Origin: Tepidaquicella sp964564635
GTDB lineage: Bacteria; Bacteroidota; Ignavibacteria; Tepidaquicellales; Tepidaquicellaceae
Direction: 5' to 3'
Assembly: GCA_964564635.1 (NCBI GenBank)
Contig: CAZMAR010000002.1
Location: forward strand, 310,001-374,000
DNA length: 64,000 nt
Below, in pieces: positions 17,964 through 27,952 of this stretch. A program made the position numbers and the translations under genes. The first letter of the stretch is position 1. Each line of letters opens with the position of its first letter. Under the pieces are notes generated by a model that was not told the DNA's origin, did no database searches, and was given only the letters and a program-made list of their open reading frames with translations.

Positions 17964-19370
17964 TTAAACTGGGCTGAACTTTGCTGTGAAGTGTCTCAAG
18001 AATTTTGGTTCTTCAATAATTTTATATCCCTTAATCTTATCTTTATATTTTTTTATTTCGTTTAATACTTCTAATACATAGTCAAAGTGACTTTTTGTAT
18101 ATACTCTTCTTGGTATTGCAAGTCTTACGAGTTCCATATCTGCTGGGATCATATTCCCAGTCTCATCATATTTTCCAAACATTACACTTCCTATTTCTAC
18201 TGCTCTAATTCCTCCTACGAGATATAATTCGCATACTAAAGAATGGGCTGGATAATAGTACGCAGGTATTTGTGGTAAAAAAGATTTTGCATCAATATAA
18301 ATTGCATGTCCACCAACTGGTTTTATAATAGGAATGCCATTTTCCAATAATAACTCACCTATATATTTTACAGATTCTATTCTGTATTTAAGATAATTTT
18401 CATCAAGAATCTCTCTTAACCCTTGAGCAATTGCATCCATATCCCTACCTGCAAGTCCTCCATAGGTTAAATATCCTTCGGTGATTATTAATAAGTTTCT
18501 ACACTTTAGATACCACTCTTCATTGTTCATAGCAATGAAGCCACCAATATTTGCAAAGGCATCTTTTTTGGCACTCATTGTACAACCATCAGCATAAGAA
18601 AACATTTCATTACATATTTCAATTATTGATTTATTTTCATATCCTTTTTCTCTCATTTTTATGAAATAAGCATTCTCAGCAAATCTACAGGCATCAAGGA
18701 AAAATGGAATATTATTTTCTTTGCATATCTTACTTACTTCTCGAATATTTTCCATAGATACTGGTTGCCCACCACCTGTATTATTGGTAATGGTTAACAT
18801 ACATATAGGAATATTTTCCCTTCCTTTTTTACGAATGAATTCTTTTAATTTATCAATATCCATATTCCCTTTAAAAGGATGAATTATATCTGGTTTTTTT
18901 CCTTCCTCAATTACAAGATCAACAGCTTCGGCACCATTAAACTCAATATTTGCACGGGTTGTGTCAAAATGATTATTGCTGGGAATAGCTTTTCCATTGC
19001 CATCATTAATGTATCTGCCATCGGAATCTATTTTGCTTAGGACCATTGAGAATAATATTCTCTCTGCCGCTCTACCCTGATGAACCGGTAAAATGTGCTT
19101 AAAGCCAAAGACCTCAGTTATTACTTTTTCAAAATTGTAGTAACTTCTTGCACCAGCATAGGACTCATCGCCATCCATCAAAGCTGCCCATTGTTTTGCA
19201 CTCATAGCAGATGTACCGCTATCAGTTAATAAGTCAATAAATACATTTTCTGCAGGAATAAGAAAAGTGTTGTAAAATGCTTTCTTTAAAATCTCTTCTC
19301 GCTCTGCACGGGAAGTAAGTTTAATACTTTCTACAGTCTTAATTCTGAAGGGCTCTAAAAATGATTTCAT
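17964..19370 (-). CDS. tnaA: Tryptophanase
   Basis: 468 residues of the beta-eliminating PLP lyase family. The PLP lysine is in DGCTMSAKKDAF (Lys268/269). Tryptophanase and tyrosine phenol-lyase are close; here the C-terminal specificity segment reads RAVEIGS as in tryptophanases, where tyrosine phenol-lyase has a second Arg (SMERG), and FDTTRANIE also fits tryptophanase. It would break tryptophan into indole, pyruvate and ammonia. I see no tnaC-like leader peptide upstream; instead an exported hydrolase gene ends 5 bases before, so the gene is probably in a longer leftward operon. Confidence 0.9.
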   Translation of the reverse strand: MKSFLEPFRIKTVESIKLTSRAEREEILKKAFYNTFLIPAENVFIDLLTDSGTSAMSAKQWAALMDGDESYAGARSYYNFEKVITEVFGFKHILPVHQGRAAERILFSMVLSKIDSDGRYINDGNGKAIPSNNHFDTTRANIEFNGAEAVDLVIEEGKKPDIIHPFKGNMDIDKLKEFIRKKGRENIPICMLTITNNTGGGQPVSMENIREVSKICKENNIPFFLDACRFAENAYFIKMREKGYENKSIIEICNEMFSYADGCTMSAKKDAFANIGGFIAMNNEEWYLKCRNLLIITEGYLTYGGLAGRDMDAIAQGLREILDENYLKYRIESVKYIGELLLENGIPIIKPVGGHAIYIDAKSFLPQIPAYYYPAHSLVCELYLVGGIRAVEIGSVMFGKYDETGNMIPADMELVRLAIPRRVYTKSHFDYVLEVLNEIKKYKDKIKGYKIIEEPKFLRHFTAKFSPV

Positions 19371-19375
19371 AATTA

Positions 19376-20779
19376 TTATCTTGTTTGTGATGTATATTTT
19401 AAAATCCAGTTTGTTATATATTCTAAGAATCCGGGAACAAATTCTTTTTTTAATGTTCCATATTCATTTGGACTCCCTGTGACTGCTTCCTGAAACAGGT
19501 GATTTGCTTTTTCAAATGTCTTAATCTCGTAATTTTTGTTTCCACCTTTCTTTATAGCTTCTTCTATTGGTTTTTCATTTTGCCATTTGAGTACCTGTAA
19601 GTCTAACCCCCCGAATAATACAAGAATGGGGCATTTCACTTTTTCAAGTGCTGTTGTAGGTTCAAAGTCTAAAAAGAATCTCATCCATGGAGTTTTGAAT
19701 GCATTAAGACGGCTTTTAACCATTGCATTAATGTATTCATCTTTATCTTTTATTGTTGACTTTTGTTCTTCTGTCATTTTTTCATAATGTTCTTCTTCCT
19801 GTGCTCTTGCAATTTTTTCTAATTCTTCCATTCCCTCGCCGGTTTTTAATGCATTGAATAACTTTTTCAGATATTCAATTGCTTCATTAATTTTCTCTTC
19901 TGATTCTCCATTTGCTTTCATGATTGCTCTGGTTTGTTCAATAATTATTTCTTTTCCATTTACTCCTGTTCCTGCCATAAGAATAATAAAAGATATATCA
20001 GGATATTTGGTTGCAGCAATAGGAGCAACAATTCCACCCTCACTATGTCCTAAAAGCCCTATTTGAGTAGGGTTTATATCATTTCTCTTTTGTAAATACT
20101 TTACTGCTTCAACAACATCTGTTGCGAAATCTTCTGTCGTAGATGAGTCTACTGGGGTTCCCGTTGATTTTCCAAAGTTTCTATCGTCATATCTCAATAC
20201 TGCAATACCATTTCTTGTAAGATAATCCGCAATAGTACCAAAAATTTTAAAACCTAAAATTTCCTCATCTCGAGTCTGTGCACCACTACCAGTAATTAAC
20301 ACAACGGCAGGATGTCTACCTGTTATTTCTGGTATAGTTAAAGTACCAGAAAATATATTATTGCCGTTAGTAAAAGTTATTTCTTCTTCCTTGTATGGTA
20401 ATTTTTCTTTGATTCCTGTTTTCTCTACATACGGTTTTAAGTTGAAAGTTCCTTTAACTCCCGCCTGTAAAAAATCTCCTTCTATAAAGTCATCTGATGT
20501 AAAAGTACCATTAAAGTATGCAGTTGCATAAGTGGTAGGGAGTTCAAATTTTATTTCAGGATAATTATAAGAAATATTTGATAATTCTATATCTTTCGCA
20601 CCCTGTTGAATAATATCTATTGTTCCGGCATAACCTGAATCAGATTTTGTAAAATTGACTACAATATCAAATTCAAAATTATTTAGTAAAATTTTTCCTT
20701 CCCATTTTCTTTCTAAAACCTGACTGAATGTTACTGCATTCAGTATTAAAATTAAAAATATTGTTTTAATTATTTTCAT
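19376..20779 (-). CDS. Exported alpha/beta hydrolase
   Basis: 467 residues. A signal peptide (1-19, ending TFSQ) leads to a small beta-rich N-terminal domain (about 25-115) and then an alpha/beta-hydrolase domain (about 125-460). Visible features are the oxyanion region ITGSGAQTRDEE, RYDDRNFGKSTG, and nucleophile Ser246 in GHSEGG. FGGLDLQV and the late NHLFQEAV supply the likely Asp and His. It resembles the S9/S33-like hydrolases of Bacteroidetes; an esterase or peptidase acting in the periplasm is likely, substrate unknown. There is no T9SS sorting domain. It sits 31 bases after the methyltransferase gene and 5 before tnaA. Confidence 0.85.
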   Translation of the reverse strand: MKIIKTIFLILILNAVTFSQVLERKWEGKILLNNFEFDIVVNFTKSDSGYAGTIDIIQQGAKDIELSNISYNYPEIKFELPTTYATAYFNGTFTSDDFIEGDFLQAGVKGTFNLKPYVEKTGIKEKLPYKEEEITFTNGNNIFSGTLTIPEITGRHPAVVLITGSGAQTRDEEILGFKIFGTIADYLTRNGIAVLRYDDRNFGKSTGTPVDSSTTEDFATDVVEAVKYLQKRNDINPTQIGLLGHSEGGIVAPIAATKYPDISFIILMAGTGVNGKEIIIEQTRAIMKANGESEEKINEAIEYLKKLFNALKTGEGMEELEKIARAQEEEHYEKMTEEQKSTIKDKDEYINAMVKSRLNAFKTPWMRFFLDFEPTTALEKVKCPILVLFGGLDLQVLKWQNEKPIEEAIKKGGNKNYEIKTFEKANHLFQEAVTGSPNEYGTLKKEFVPGFLEYITNWILKYTSQTR

Positions 20780-20810
20780 TGAGTTTAAGATAGTGAAGAA
20801 TTAAGATAAA

Positions 20811-21563
20811 CTAATGTAATTTACTAATATAAATTTTAGTTTGATATTCAATAATTACTTTATTTTTCTTATTATATTTATCAAATATCAATTTTAATTC
20901 TTTTAAAGCTCTTTTGTTTTCTTCCCCGGTTAGAGGTACATAAGAGCAAGAAAGGAATCTTCCTTTTAGAGATGTGTAGTCCAATTCCTGAAAATTATCC
21001 AGATGTCTTTCTATAAATTTATCACTATTAAAGAAATTAGTGATTTCCTTTTTGGTTATATTTTCAAGGCGTACCTGTTTGAAATCTGAATTTAGATTTT
21101 CCTGCAATTTATTGTAAGCTTTCATAAAAGGAGAATTGTTTTTTCTCACATTAAAAACAATTACCACATATCCATTTTTACGCAGAATTCGTTTAAATTC
21201 ATTCTTCGCTTGTTCTCTGTTAAACCAATGGAAAGATTGAGCACAGGTAATTAAATCCACGCATTCATTCGATAAAGTAGTATTTTCTGCTGTCCCTTTT
21301 ATGCTTATAAAATTATAGTTATTTGCAAATATTTTTTCTGCTGCCTTTCGCATTTCATCATTGGGTTCAATACCATAAACGATATTACCATTATTTACAA
21401 ATAATTTAGCAAGCAACCCGGTACCCGATCCTATATCTGCAACATCAAATGTCTCATTAAATTTTATTTCCTTAACTAATACATCAATAATTTTTGAGGG
21501 ATAGCCGGGTCTATATTTACGATAATAATCTACTCTATTATTGAATCTTTCTATAGTATTCAT
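20811..21563 (-). CDS. Class I SAM-dependent methyltransferase
   Basis: 250 residues with the Rossmann-like methyltransferase core. Motif I is VADIGSGTGLLAKLF (about 40-54), motif II GIEPNDEM, then CAQSFHWFNREQA, typical of the UbiE/COQ5-like group. Substrate unknown. Its ATG shares one base with the stop of the upstream oxidoreductase (TAATG), so the two are translationally coupled. Confidence 0.85.
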   Translation of the reverse strand: MNTIERFNNRVDYYRKYRPGYPSKIIDVLVKEIKFNETFDVADIGSGTGLLAKLFVNNGNIVYGIEPNDEMRKAAEKIFANNYNFISIKGTAENTTLSNECVDLITCAQSFHWFNREQAKNEFKRILRKNGYVVIVFNVRKNNSPFMKAYNKLQENLNSDFKQVRLENITKKEITNFFNSDKFIERHLDNFQELDYTSLKGRFLSCSYVPLTGEENKRALKELKLIFDKYNKKNKVIIEYQTKIYISKLH

Positions 21564-22276
21564 TATCCAAACCTTTCGAGTTTAATTTTTTCTTGACTAA
21601 CTTTGTTATTTAATAAAATTGTTTCCATTGCATCAACCATTTGTGGTGGTCCAACTATGTAAAATATTGGTTCAGAAAAATCAGATATATATTTTTTTAT
21701 CAAGTCTTCATTAATTAAACCTATTTCAAATTTCCAATCTTTTTCTGGTTCTTCTACAACGGGAATAAAACAGAAGTCTGATTTTATTTTAACCCACTCT
21801 TCAAAATCATCATAAAATGCCATCATAGATTTTTTCCTGTTTCCATAAAAAAGATACATTTTATATGGTAAGTTTTCCAAAACTGCATGTTCTACCATAC
21901 TTCTTACTGGAGTAATTCCAATTCCACCAATAAGAAAAACCGCAGGAAAAGAAACATCCTTATGTAATGGTGTATTACCCCCAGGGGGTCCTATAGTCGC
22001 TTTTGAGCCCAGTGGTAACTCTAAAATATTTTTATTAAATGCTGAGTCAAGTGCTCTTGTAGCAAACATCAGAACATCTTTTCTTGTAGGAGAATTTGCT
22101 ATAGAAAACAGTCGTGAATTACCTTCTGCATCATTATATTTGGGTTCAAGCAATGTTATCAATGCATACTGGCCTGGTTCATATTCGTAGTCAATGCCGC
22201 TTCTATCAAACCATATTCCGATTGTATTTTCGCAAATAAATTTTCTGTCTTTTAAATAAATAATTTTCTCTTCCAT
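21563..22276 (-). CDS. Ferredoxin-NADP reductase-like FAD/NAD(P) oxidoreductase
   Basis: 237 residues, only the FAD- and NAD(P)-binding domains. The FAD motif is RLFSIANSP (RxxS type), the phosphate/isoalloxazine region ATIGPPGG, and the NAD(P) motif LIGGIGITPVRSM, ending with an aromatic-containing LERFG. There is no iron-sulfur domain. The electron partner is unknown. It is first in a leftward set with the methyltransferase, hydrolase, tryptophanase and kinase genes. Confidence 0.83.
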   Translation of the reverse strand: MEEKIIYLKDRKFICENTIGIWFDRSGIDYEYEPGQYALITLLEPKYNDAEGNSRLFSIANSPTRKDVLMFATRALDSAFNKNILELPLGSKATIGPPGGNTPLHKDVSFPAVFLIGGIGITPVRSMVEHAVLENLPYKMYLFYGNRKKSMMAFYDDFEEWVKIKSDFCFIPVVEEPEKDWKFEIGLINEDLIKKYISDFSEPIFYIVGPPQMVDAMETILLNNKVSQEKIKLERFG

Positions 22277-22540
22277 AGTTGTTTAATAAATTTACTTAAA
22301 TTAAATAATTTAATAAATCAGTTCAGTATATTTTTACAGTATCAAAATAATTTTATTTATTTTTCTTATTAATATTTTACCGGTTTTTTAAAAAAAGCTC
22401 TCTTTTTATAAAAATTCTTTACACCCCCTTCAAGAAAACTAAAAACATTTTAATTGATGTATCACAATTATTTTATCAATTACTGAAGTTCACATTTAGA
22501 CATTCATTTTCTAAAATCACTTACAAGATTATAAAAATCA

Positions 22541-23395
22541 TTATTTTATTAAAATTATTTTCTTTGTTTCAACATACTTTTCGATTTGCAAACGATAGAA
22601 ATATACACCACTTGTTAAATTTTTTGTATAAAAATTTACCGTATATGTGCCTGCTTGTAGTCTTTGTTTTACAAGAGTAACAACTTCCCTTCCTACTAAA
22701 TTAAACACTTTTAATCTTACATTACCGTCTTCTGGAATTTGAAATTTAATACTTCTCATAACATTAAACGGATTTGGATAATTCTGTTCAAGAGTATGGG
22801 AGATGGCTAAAATTTTGGCTTCTCACCAGATGTTATTAATGTTGTATCACCATAACCTATCCCATTGATAATACACCCAATGAGTTGATAGTTATAAATA
22901 AGAACCAGATATACCAGAATTATAACTATATGAATAATTTTTAAAACCAAAAACAGAATTATAAAGTCGATGGGTCTCAGTTATTAAGTTGTTGGAAAAA
23001 TCCTGTAAGTTAATTTTAGAAAAGGAGTTTGTTAAAGAAGGAGTATTGAACATTGTATTATTTTTTCTACTTTGAAGGTAAAATCCCCTACAAGAGTTTT
23101 CCATTCCTTGTTGCAGCATTCCAGGACTATCTATCAGAGTTTTCATATAATAGTAAGGACAACTATTTGTGGTACCAAGTTTATAAATACTTTTTGTTAT
23201 AGAATCTACTCTAATCCAGCCACTGAAAAAACCAGCAAACCCTGTGCAACGATAATATTTTCTATCATCATAAGTTGCTATATCAATTGTTCTTATATAT
23301 TGAATTCCATTTCCGATATTACCCCCTCAAGGCTAATAAGAGGTCCAGGTATAATAATATTTGAAACCATTTCCAATATTTAATGGAAAATATTC
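22541..23395 (-). pseudogene. Decayed T9SS-sorted secreted protein gene with multiple frameshifts and stops
   Basis: Reading leftward, homologous-looking segments appear in changing frames. They run YFPLNIGNGFKYYYTWTSY (from 23395), then SLEGG and NIGNGIQYIRTIDIATYDDR (break at the GGGGG run near 23325), then a long stretch through GWIRVDSITKSIY and MLQQGMENSCRGFYL to YNSGISGSYL (stop at 22892). LIGCIINGIGYGDTT follows in another frame, and finally LEQNYPNPFNVMRS and the complete sorting domain ending KKIILIK. At least three frameshifts plus stops, and no signal peptide, show an inactive gene. It resembles Ignavibacteria secreted proteins with a YPNPFN tail. The short open frames at 22541-22759 and 22892-23146 are fragments of it. 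Confidence 0.78.
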
Positions 23396-23717
23396 TTATG
23401 AGAATAAAACCCTTCCGGTGAAAATATAAATAATTATAAAAAAATTGTTTTTTTTATTTTTCTTAAGTTATTTATTTTAAATAAATTATACAAATTTTCT
23501 TTTTAACCCTATTACAAAGTTAGCGGATATATATTTATTCTTCCGTAAAAAATTTAATTATTAACTTATAAATAATCAACGCAATCCTTTTATTATGTTT
23601 ATTTGAAAATACTATGTAATTATAAAGAATAGAACATAATTATTTTACACTTTTATCATTTTTTTTAAATAAAAATTCTGATTATATTAATCGTATTTAT
23701 AAATAAAATTTGAATTT
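23396..23717. other. Intergenic region, no feature recognised
   Basis: About 320 bases of very AT-rich sequence between the pseudogene and the C69 peptidase gene. I see no open frame, RNA gene or terminator. It may contain the lost 5' end of the pseudogene and the promoter of the peptidase gene. Confidence 0.5.
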
Positions 23718-25367
23718 ATGAAGAAAATTGCATCATTTATTTCTATCTTAATTCTCTCCTTATTTATTTTACAAGATTTTGTAATTGCCTGCACTAATTT
23801 TCTAATTACCAAAGGTGCTACCGTAGATGGTTCTGTTATGATTTCTTATACTGCTGATTCTCATACTTTATATGGGGAATTATATCACTGGCCTGCTCGT
23901 GACTATCCAGAAGGAACTATGATGGATATTTATGAGTGGGATACTGGTAAGTTTCTTGGAAGAATTCCTCAGGCATTGCATACTTATAATGTTGTTGGTA
24001 ATATGAATGAACATCAACTTGCTATTGGTGAAACCACTTTCGGGGGGAGAGAGGAGCTTGTGGATACAACAGCAATTCTTGATTATGGGAATCTTATGTT
24101 TATTGCTCTTCAAAGGACAAAAACTGCACGGGAAGCAATTCTTTTGATTGCAGAACTTGTTGAAAAATATGGCTACTATTCGGAGGGTGAGTCTTTATCA
24201 ATTTCTGATAAGAATGAAGTATGGATTATGGAAATTATTGGAAAGGGTCCCGGAAACAAAGGTGCTGTTTGGGTAGCTTTGAGAATTCCCGATGGGTATA
24301 TTTGTGCACATGCTAATCAGGCAAGAATAACAACATTTCCACTCAATGACCCTGAGAATTGTTTATATGCAAAAGATGTTATTAGTTTTGCTCGCAAAAA
24401 AGGGTATTTCAATGGTAAAGATGAAGAATTTTCTTTCTCTGATGTTTATAATCCTGTTGATTTTTCTGGTGCGAGATTTTGTGAATCAAGAGTTTGGTCA
24501 ATTTTCAATAGAGTTAATAAAAATATGGGAAAATATCTTGACTATGCAATGGGAAAAAATTTAAAAAACAGGATGCCACTTTGGATTAAACCAGATAGAA
24601 AAATTTCCCTGCATGAAGCAATGGAATTAATGCGAGACCATTTCGAAGGTACTCCAATGGATATGACAAAAGATGTGGGAGCCGGTCCTTTCAACTGTCC
24701 TTACAGATGGCGACCGTTAACCTGGAAAATTGATAAAAATGATAAAAATACATATTTGAATGAGAGAGCTATCTCCACTCAACAGACTGGATTTTCTTTT
24801 GTAGCTCAATCAAGAAGTTGGTTGCCTGACTGCATTGGTGGAATAATTTGGTTTGGGGTTGATGATACATACAGTTCAGTTTATACTCCTATGTATTCAA
24901 GCATTACAAGTGTTCCTTCAAATTTTGCAGTTGGAAATGGTTCTATGATGGTTTTCAGTGATAGTTCTGCATTCTGGATTTTTAATCAGGTTTCTAATTT
25001 TGCTTATACAAGATATAGAGATATTATTCCTGAAATTCGAGCAGTACAAAAGGAACTTGAAATGCAATACATTACAAATACTCCATTAATTGATGAAAAA
25101 GCACTCGAATTATATGAACAAAATCCACAATTGGCAATTGAATATTTAACTGAATATTCCTGCGCAAAAGGAGCTCAAACATTTACTGTATGGAAAGAAT
25201 TATATAAGCACTTATTTACAAAGTTTATGGACGGTAATATAAAAACTGTTGTACCCGGTCAAAGGAATCCAAAAGTATCTCAACCTGGTTATGGTAGTGA
25301 GTGGTATAAATTAATTGTAAAAGAAACTGGCAATAAATTCAAAGTATTAGGTGAATCAGGTCACTAA
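23718..25367 (+). CDS. Exported C69-family dipeptidase
   Basis: 549 residues. The N-terminal hydrophobic segment (6-23) ends at IACTNFLITKGAT, where Cys25 matches the N-terminal nucleophile cysteine freed by processing in peptidase family C69 (PepD/dipeptidase A). Other family features are DGSVMISYTAD, GNMNEHQLAIGETTFGG and the C-terminal RSWLPDCIGGIIWFGVDD. It would cleave dipeptides in the periplasm or outside. No sorting domain. The next gene starts 36 bases downstream, possibly the same transcript. Confidence 0.9.
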   Translation: MKKIASFISILILSLFILQDFVIACTNFLITKGATVDGSVMISYTADSHTLYGELYHWPARDYPEGTMMDIYEWDTGKFLGRIPQALHTYNVVGNMNEHQLAIGETTFGGREELVDTTAILDYGNLMFIALQRTKTAREAILLIAELVEKYGYYSEGESLSISDKNEVWIMEIIGKGPGNKGAVWVALRIPDGYICAHANQARITTFPLNDPENCLYAKDVISFARKKGYFNGKDEEFSFSDVYNPVDFSGARFCESRVWSIFNRVNKNMGKYLDYAMGKNLKNRMPLWIKPDRKISLHEAMELMRDHFEGTPMDMTKDVGAGPFNCPYRWRPLTWKIDKNDKNTYLNERAISTQQTGFSFVAQSRSWLPDCIGGIIWFGVDDTYSSVYTPMYSSITSVPSNFAVGNGSMMVFSDSSAFWIFNQVSNFAYTRYRDIIPEIRAVQKELEMQYITNTPLIDEKALELYEQNPQLAIEYLTEYSCAKGAQTFTVWKELYKHLFTKFMDGNIKTVVPGQRNPKVSQPGYGSEWYKLIVKETGNKFKVLGESGH

Positions 25368-25403
25368 TCTATAGAAATTATAAATAAAAAACTGTAATCT
25401 TTT

Positions 25404-26879
25404 ATGAGTTCCGAGTTAGAGAAATTTTTTGAACCTTTTAGAAACAATACAATTGGTCATCATAAGGAATATAGAACCCCTTACGGAATTGTAAAAATGA
25501 TATATGCTGACTGGGTTGCAAGTGGAAGACTCTATAGACCAATAGAAGAAAGGATCACAAATGAGATTGGTCCTTTTGTTGCTAATACTCATTCTGAGAC
25601 AAGTGAAACAGGTACTTTAATGACCAGGGCATATCAATACTCTCATAAAAAAATAAAAGAACATGTAAATGCAGGTCCAGAAGATGTAATAATTACAGCG
25701 GGCTTTGGTATGACAGCAGTTGTAAATAAATTCCAAAGGATTCTTGGTTTAAAGATGTGCGATAAATTAATTTATAAACAATGTAAAAAAGAGCCCGAAC
25801 GCCCTGTTGTTTTCTTAACTCATATGGAACATCATTCGAATCATACAACATGGTTTGAAACAGTTGCTGATGTTGTTGTATTGCAACCAGATAAAGATTT
25901 GCTTATTGATTTAAACGAACTGGAAAAACAACTTGAGAAATATAAAAACAGAAAATTAAAATTTGGTTCTTTCACTGCAGCCTCAAATGTGACAGGTATT
26001 GAAACACCTTATCATAAAATGGCAAAGTTGATGCATCAGTATGGAGGGTATTGCTTTATTGATTGTGCTATGTGTGCCCCGTATGTAAAAATAGATATGC
26101 ACCCTGAAGATCCGGAAGAACGGCTTGATGCTGTATTTTTTTCTCCTCATAAATTTCTTGGTGGTCCTGGAAGTGCTGGAGTTATTGTGTTTAATTCAAA
26201 TTTATATAGAAGATTTAGTCCGGATCAACCTGGCGGTGGAACTGTGTATTGGACAAATCCCTGGGGTGAATACAGATATTATGAAGATATTGAATTAAGA
26301 GAAGATGGAGGTACACCAGGATTTTTACAATCAATCAAAGCGTTACTTGCAATTGAACTAAAAATGCAAATGGGGTTAGAAAATATGCGAAAAAGAGAAG
26401 ATGAACTCTTAAAAATTGCTTTTGAAGAACTTCGAACAATTAATAATTTGCATATCCTTGCTGATAATGTTGAAGAAAGATTAGGTGTTATTTCTTTCTA
26501 CATTGATAATATTCATTATAATTTAATTGTGAGAATTTTGAGTGATAGATTTGGTGTGCAGGTCAGGGGTGGATGTGCCTGTGCTGGCACTTATGGACAT
26601 TATCTATTAAATGTTGATTATGAAAAATCACATCAAATTACCAGTCTCATTGATCAGGGAGATTTATCCGCAAAGCCTGGTTGGGTACGACTTTCATTAC
26701 ATCCTTCTATGACAGATGAAGATTTATATTTTACTATAGATGCAATTAAGCAAATAAAGAAAAATATTGACAGATGGGCTTTAGATTATGAATACGATAA
26801 ACATACCAACGAATTTTATAACAAAAGAATCTCAGGAGAGGGAACGATTGATTATAATTATTGGTTTAGGGATTTATAA
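25404..26879 (+). CDS. Class V aminotransferase, cysteine-desulfurase-like
   Basis: 491 residues of the SufS/CsdA-like group. The PLP lysine is in FFSPHKFLGG, the cofactor-stacking His region in THMEHHSNHTTW, the Asp in FIDCAMCAPY, and a catalytic-type cysteine in RGGCACAGTYGHYLL. It is longer than SufS (about 406) because of inserts and a C-terminal tail of about 40 residues. It could release sulfur from cysteine for Fe-S or other cofactor assembly; the exact substrate is unproven. Its stop shares a base with the hypA start (TAATG), so it is coupled to hydrogenase maturation genes. Confidence 0.82.
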   Translation: MSSELEKFFEPFRNNTIGHHKEYRTPYGIVKMIYADWVASGRLYRPIEERITNEIGPFVANTHSETSETGTLMTRAYQYSHKKIKEHVNAGPEDVIITAGFGMTAVVNKFQRILGLKMCDKLIYKQCKKEPERPVVFLTHMEHHSNHTTWFETVADVVVLQPDKDLLIDLNELEKQLEKYKNRKLKFGSFTAASNVTGIETPYHKMAKLMHQYGGYCFIDCAMCAPYVKIDMHPEDPEERLDAVFFSPHKFLGGPGSAGVIVFNSNLYRRFSPDQPGGGTVYWTNPWGEYRYYEDIELREDGGTPGFLQSIKALLAIELKMQMGLENMRKREDELLKIAFEELRTINNLHILADNVEERLGVISFYIDNIHYNLIVRILSDRFGVQVRGGCACAGTYGHYLLNVDYEKSHQITSLIDQGDLSAKPGWVRLSLHPSMTDEDLYFTIDAIKQIKKNIDRWALDYEYDKHTNEFYNKRISGEGTIDYNYWFRDL

Positions 26880-27220
26880 TGCACGAACTGTCTATAGCAC
26901 AAAATATTGTTGATTTAGTTTTAGAAAATATAGCTGAAGAGCAAAGAAAAGTTATTGCTGTTAATATTAAACTTGGGGAAATTTCAGGTGTAATACCCGA
27001 ATCACTTGAGTTTTGTTTTGATGTTATTACAAAAGATACTAAACTTCAGGGCGCTAAACTTAATATTGAAAGAGTTTCCGCTACTGCTTATTGTAATCAG
27101 TGTGATAAAACCTATCAAATTGAGCATCTTTTGTTTTCCTGTCCTTTTTGTTTTGGAAGTGATATAAAAATATTGACGGGAAATGAACTTTTAATTTCGG
27201 AAATTATATTAAGTGATTAG
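26879..27220 (+). CDS. hypA: Hydrogenase nickel incorporation protein HypA
   Basis: 113 residues. The N-terminal MHE (His2, Glu3) is the nickel site; the zinc site is Cys72/Cys75 (YCNQC) and Cys88/Cys91 (SCPFC). HypA delivers nickel with HypB to the large subunit of NiFe hydrogenase. It is first of hypA-hypB-hypF and translationally coupled to the preceding PLP enzyme. Confidence 0.96.
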   Translation: MHELSIAQNIVDLVLENIAEEQRKVIAVNIKLGEISGVIPESLEFCFDVITKDTKLQGAKLNIERVSATAYCNQCDKTYQIEHLLFSCPFCFGSDIKILTGNELLISEIILSD

Positions 27221-27257
27221 TTGAATATTTAATAATTTTTAATAAATAAATATAAAA

Positions 27258-27920
27258 ATGGATATAATTAAAATTGAAAGAAAAATTCTTGAAAAAAATG
27301 ATGAAATAGCAGAAAAAAACAGAAAGATTTTTAAAGAACATAATCTTTTTGTAATTAACATGGTTAGTTCTCCGGGAGCGGGAAAAACAAGCATCCTCGA
27401 AAACACTATAAGGGTTTTAAAACCTAAATTTAACATTTCAGTAATTGAAGGAGATGTACAGACTGATTTAGATGCTATCAGAGTTGCAAAGTATGATGTA
27501 CCTGTTGTGCAAATTGTTACAAATGGTGCCTGTCATCTTGAGGCTAAACTTGTCAATGATGCAATAGCAAACTTAAATTTTGAAAATACGGATCTCCTTT
27601 TTATTGAAAATGTTGGAAATCTTGTTTGCCCCGCTGGCTATGATTTAGGAGAAGATTTAAAGACAGTAGTTGTTAGTACCACCGAAGGTGATGATAAACC
27701 TCTTAAGTACCCGAGAATGTTTTTAAATTCAAAATACCTTATTATAAATAAAATAGATTTGCTTCCTTATATTAATTGTGATATAAGTTTACTTAAAAAG
27801 AATGCACTTCAGATAAATCCTAAACTTGAAATATTTGAAACTTCCTGTACTACGGGTGAAGGTATTGATAGATGGTGTGAAAAATTAGAATCTCTGCTAA
27901 ATCAAAAAAATAAGGTATAA
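27258..27920 (+). CDS. hypB: Hydrogenase nickel incorporation GTPase HypB
   Basis: 220 residues. P-loop SSPGAGKTS (37-45), metal-site residues Cys92-His93 (NGACHLEA) and Cys124 (NLVCPAGYDLGED), and G4 motif NKIDLLPY. It lacks the N-terminal CxxCGC site and His-rich stretch found in some HypB proteins, so it is the plain GTPase form without nickel storage. It lies 37 bases after hypA. Confidence 0.96.
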   Translation: MDIIKIERKILEKNDEIAEKNRKIFKEHNLFVINMVSSPGAGKTSILENTIRVLKPKFNISVIEGDVQTDLDAIRVAKYDVPVVQIVTNGACHLEAKLVNDAIANLNFENTDLLFIENVGNLVCPAGYDLGEDLKTVVVSTTEGDDKPLKYPRMFLNSKYLIINKIDLLPYINCDISLLKKNALQINPKLEIFETSCTTGEGIDRWCEKLESLLNQKNKV

Positions 27921-27952
27921 ATAGATTTGAAAATCTGTTTTATATAGTAAAG

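Noticed and set aside
22541..22759. A 72-residue stand-alone sorting-domain gene
   Set aside because: The YPNPFN motif lies upstream of its ATG in the same frame, so it is the tail of the pseudogene.
22892..23146. A separate 84-residue gene on the minus strand
   Set aside because: Matching sequence continues upstream without a stop and downstream in another frame; it is a fragment of the decayed T9SS cargo gene.
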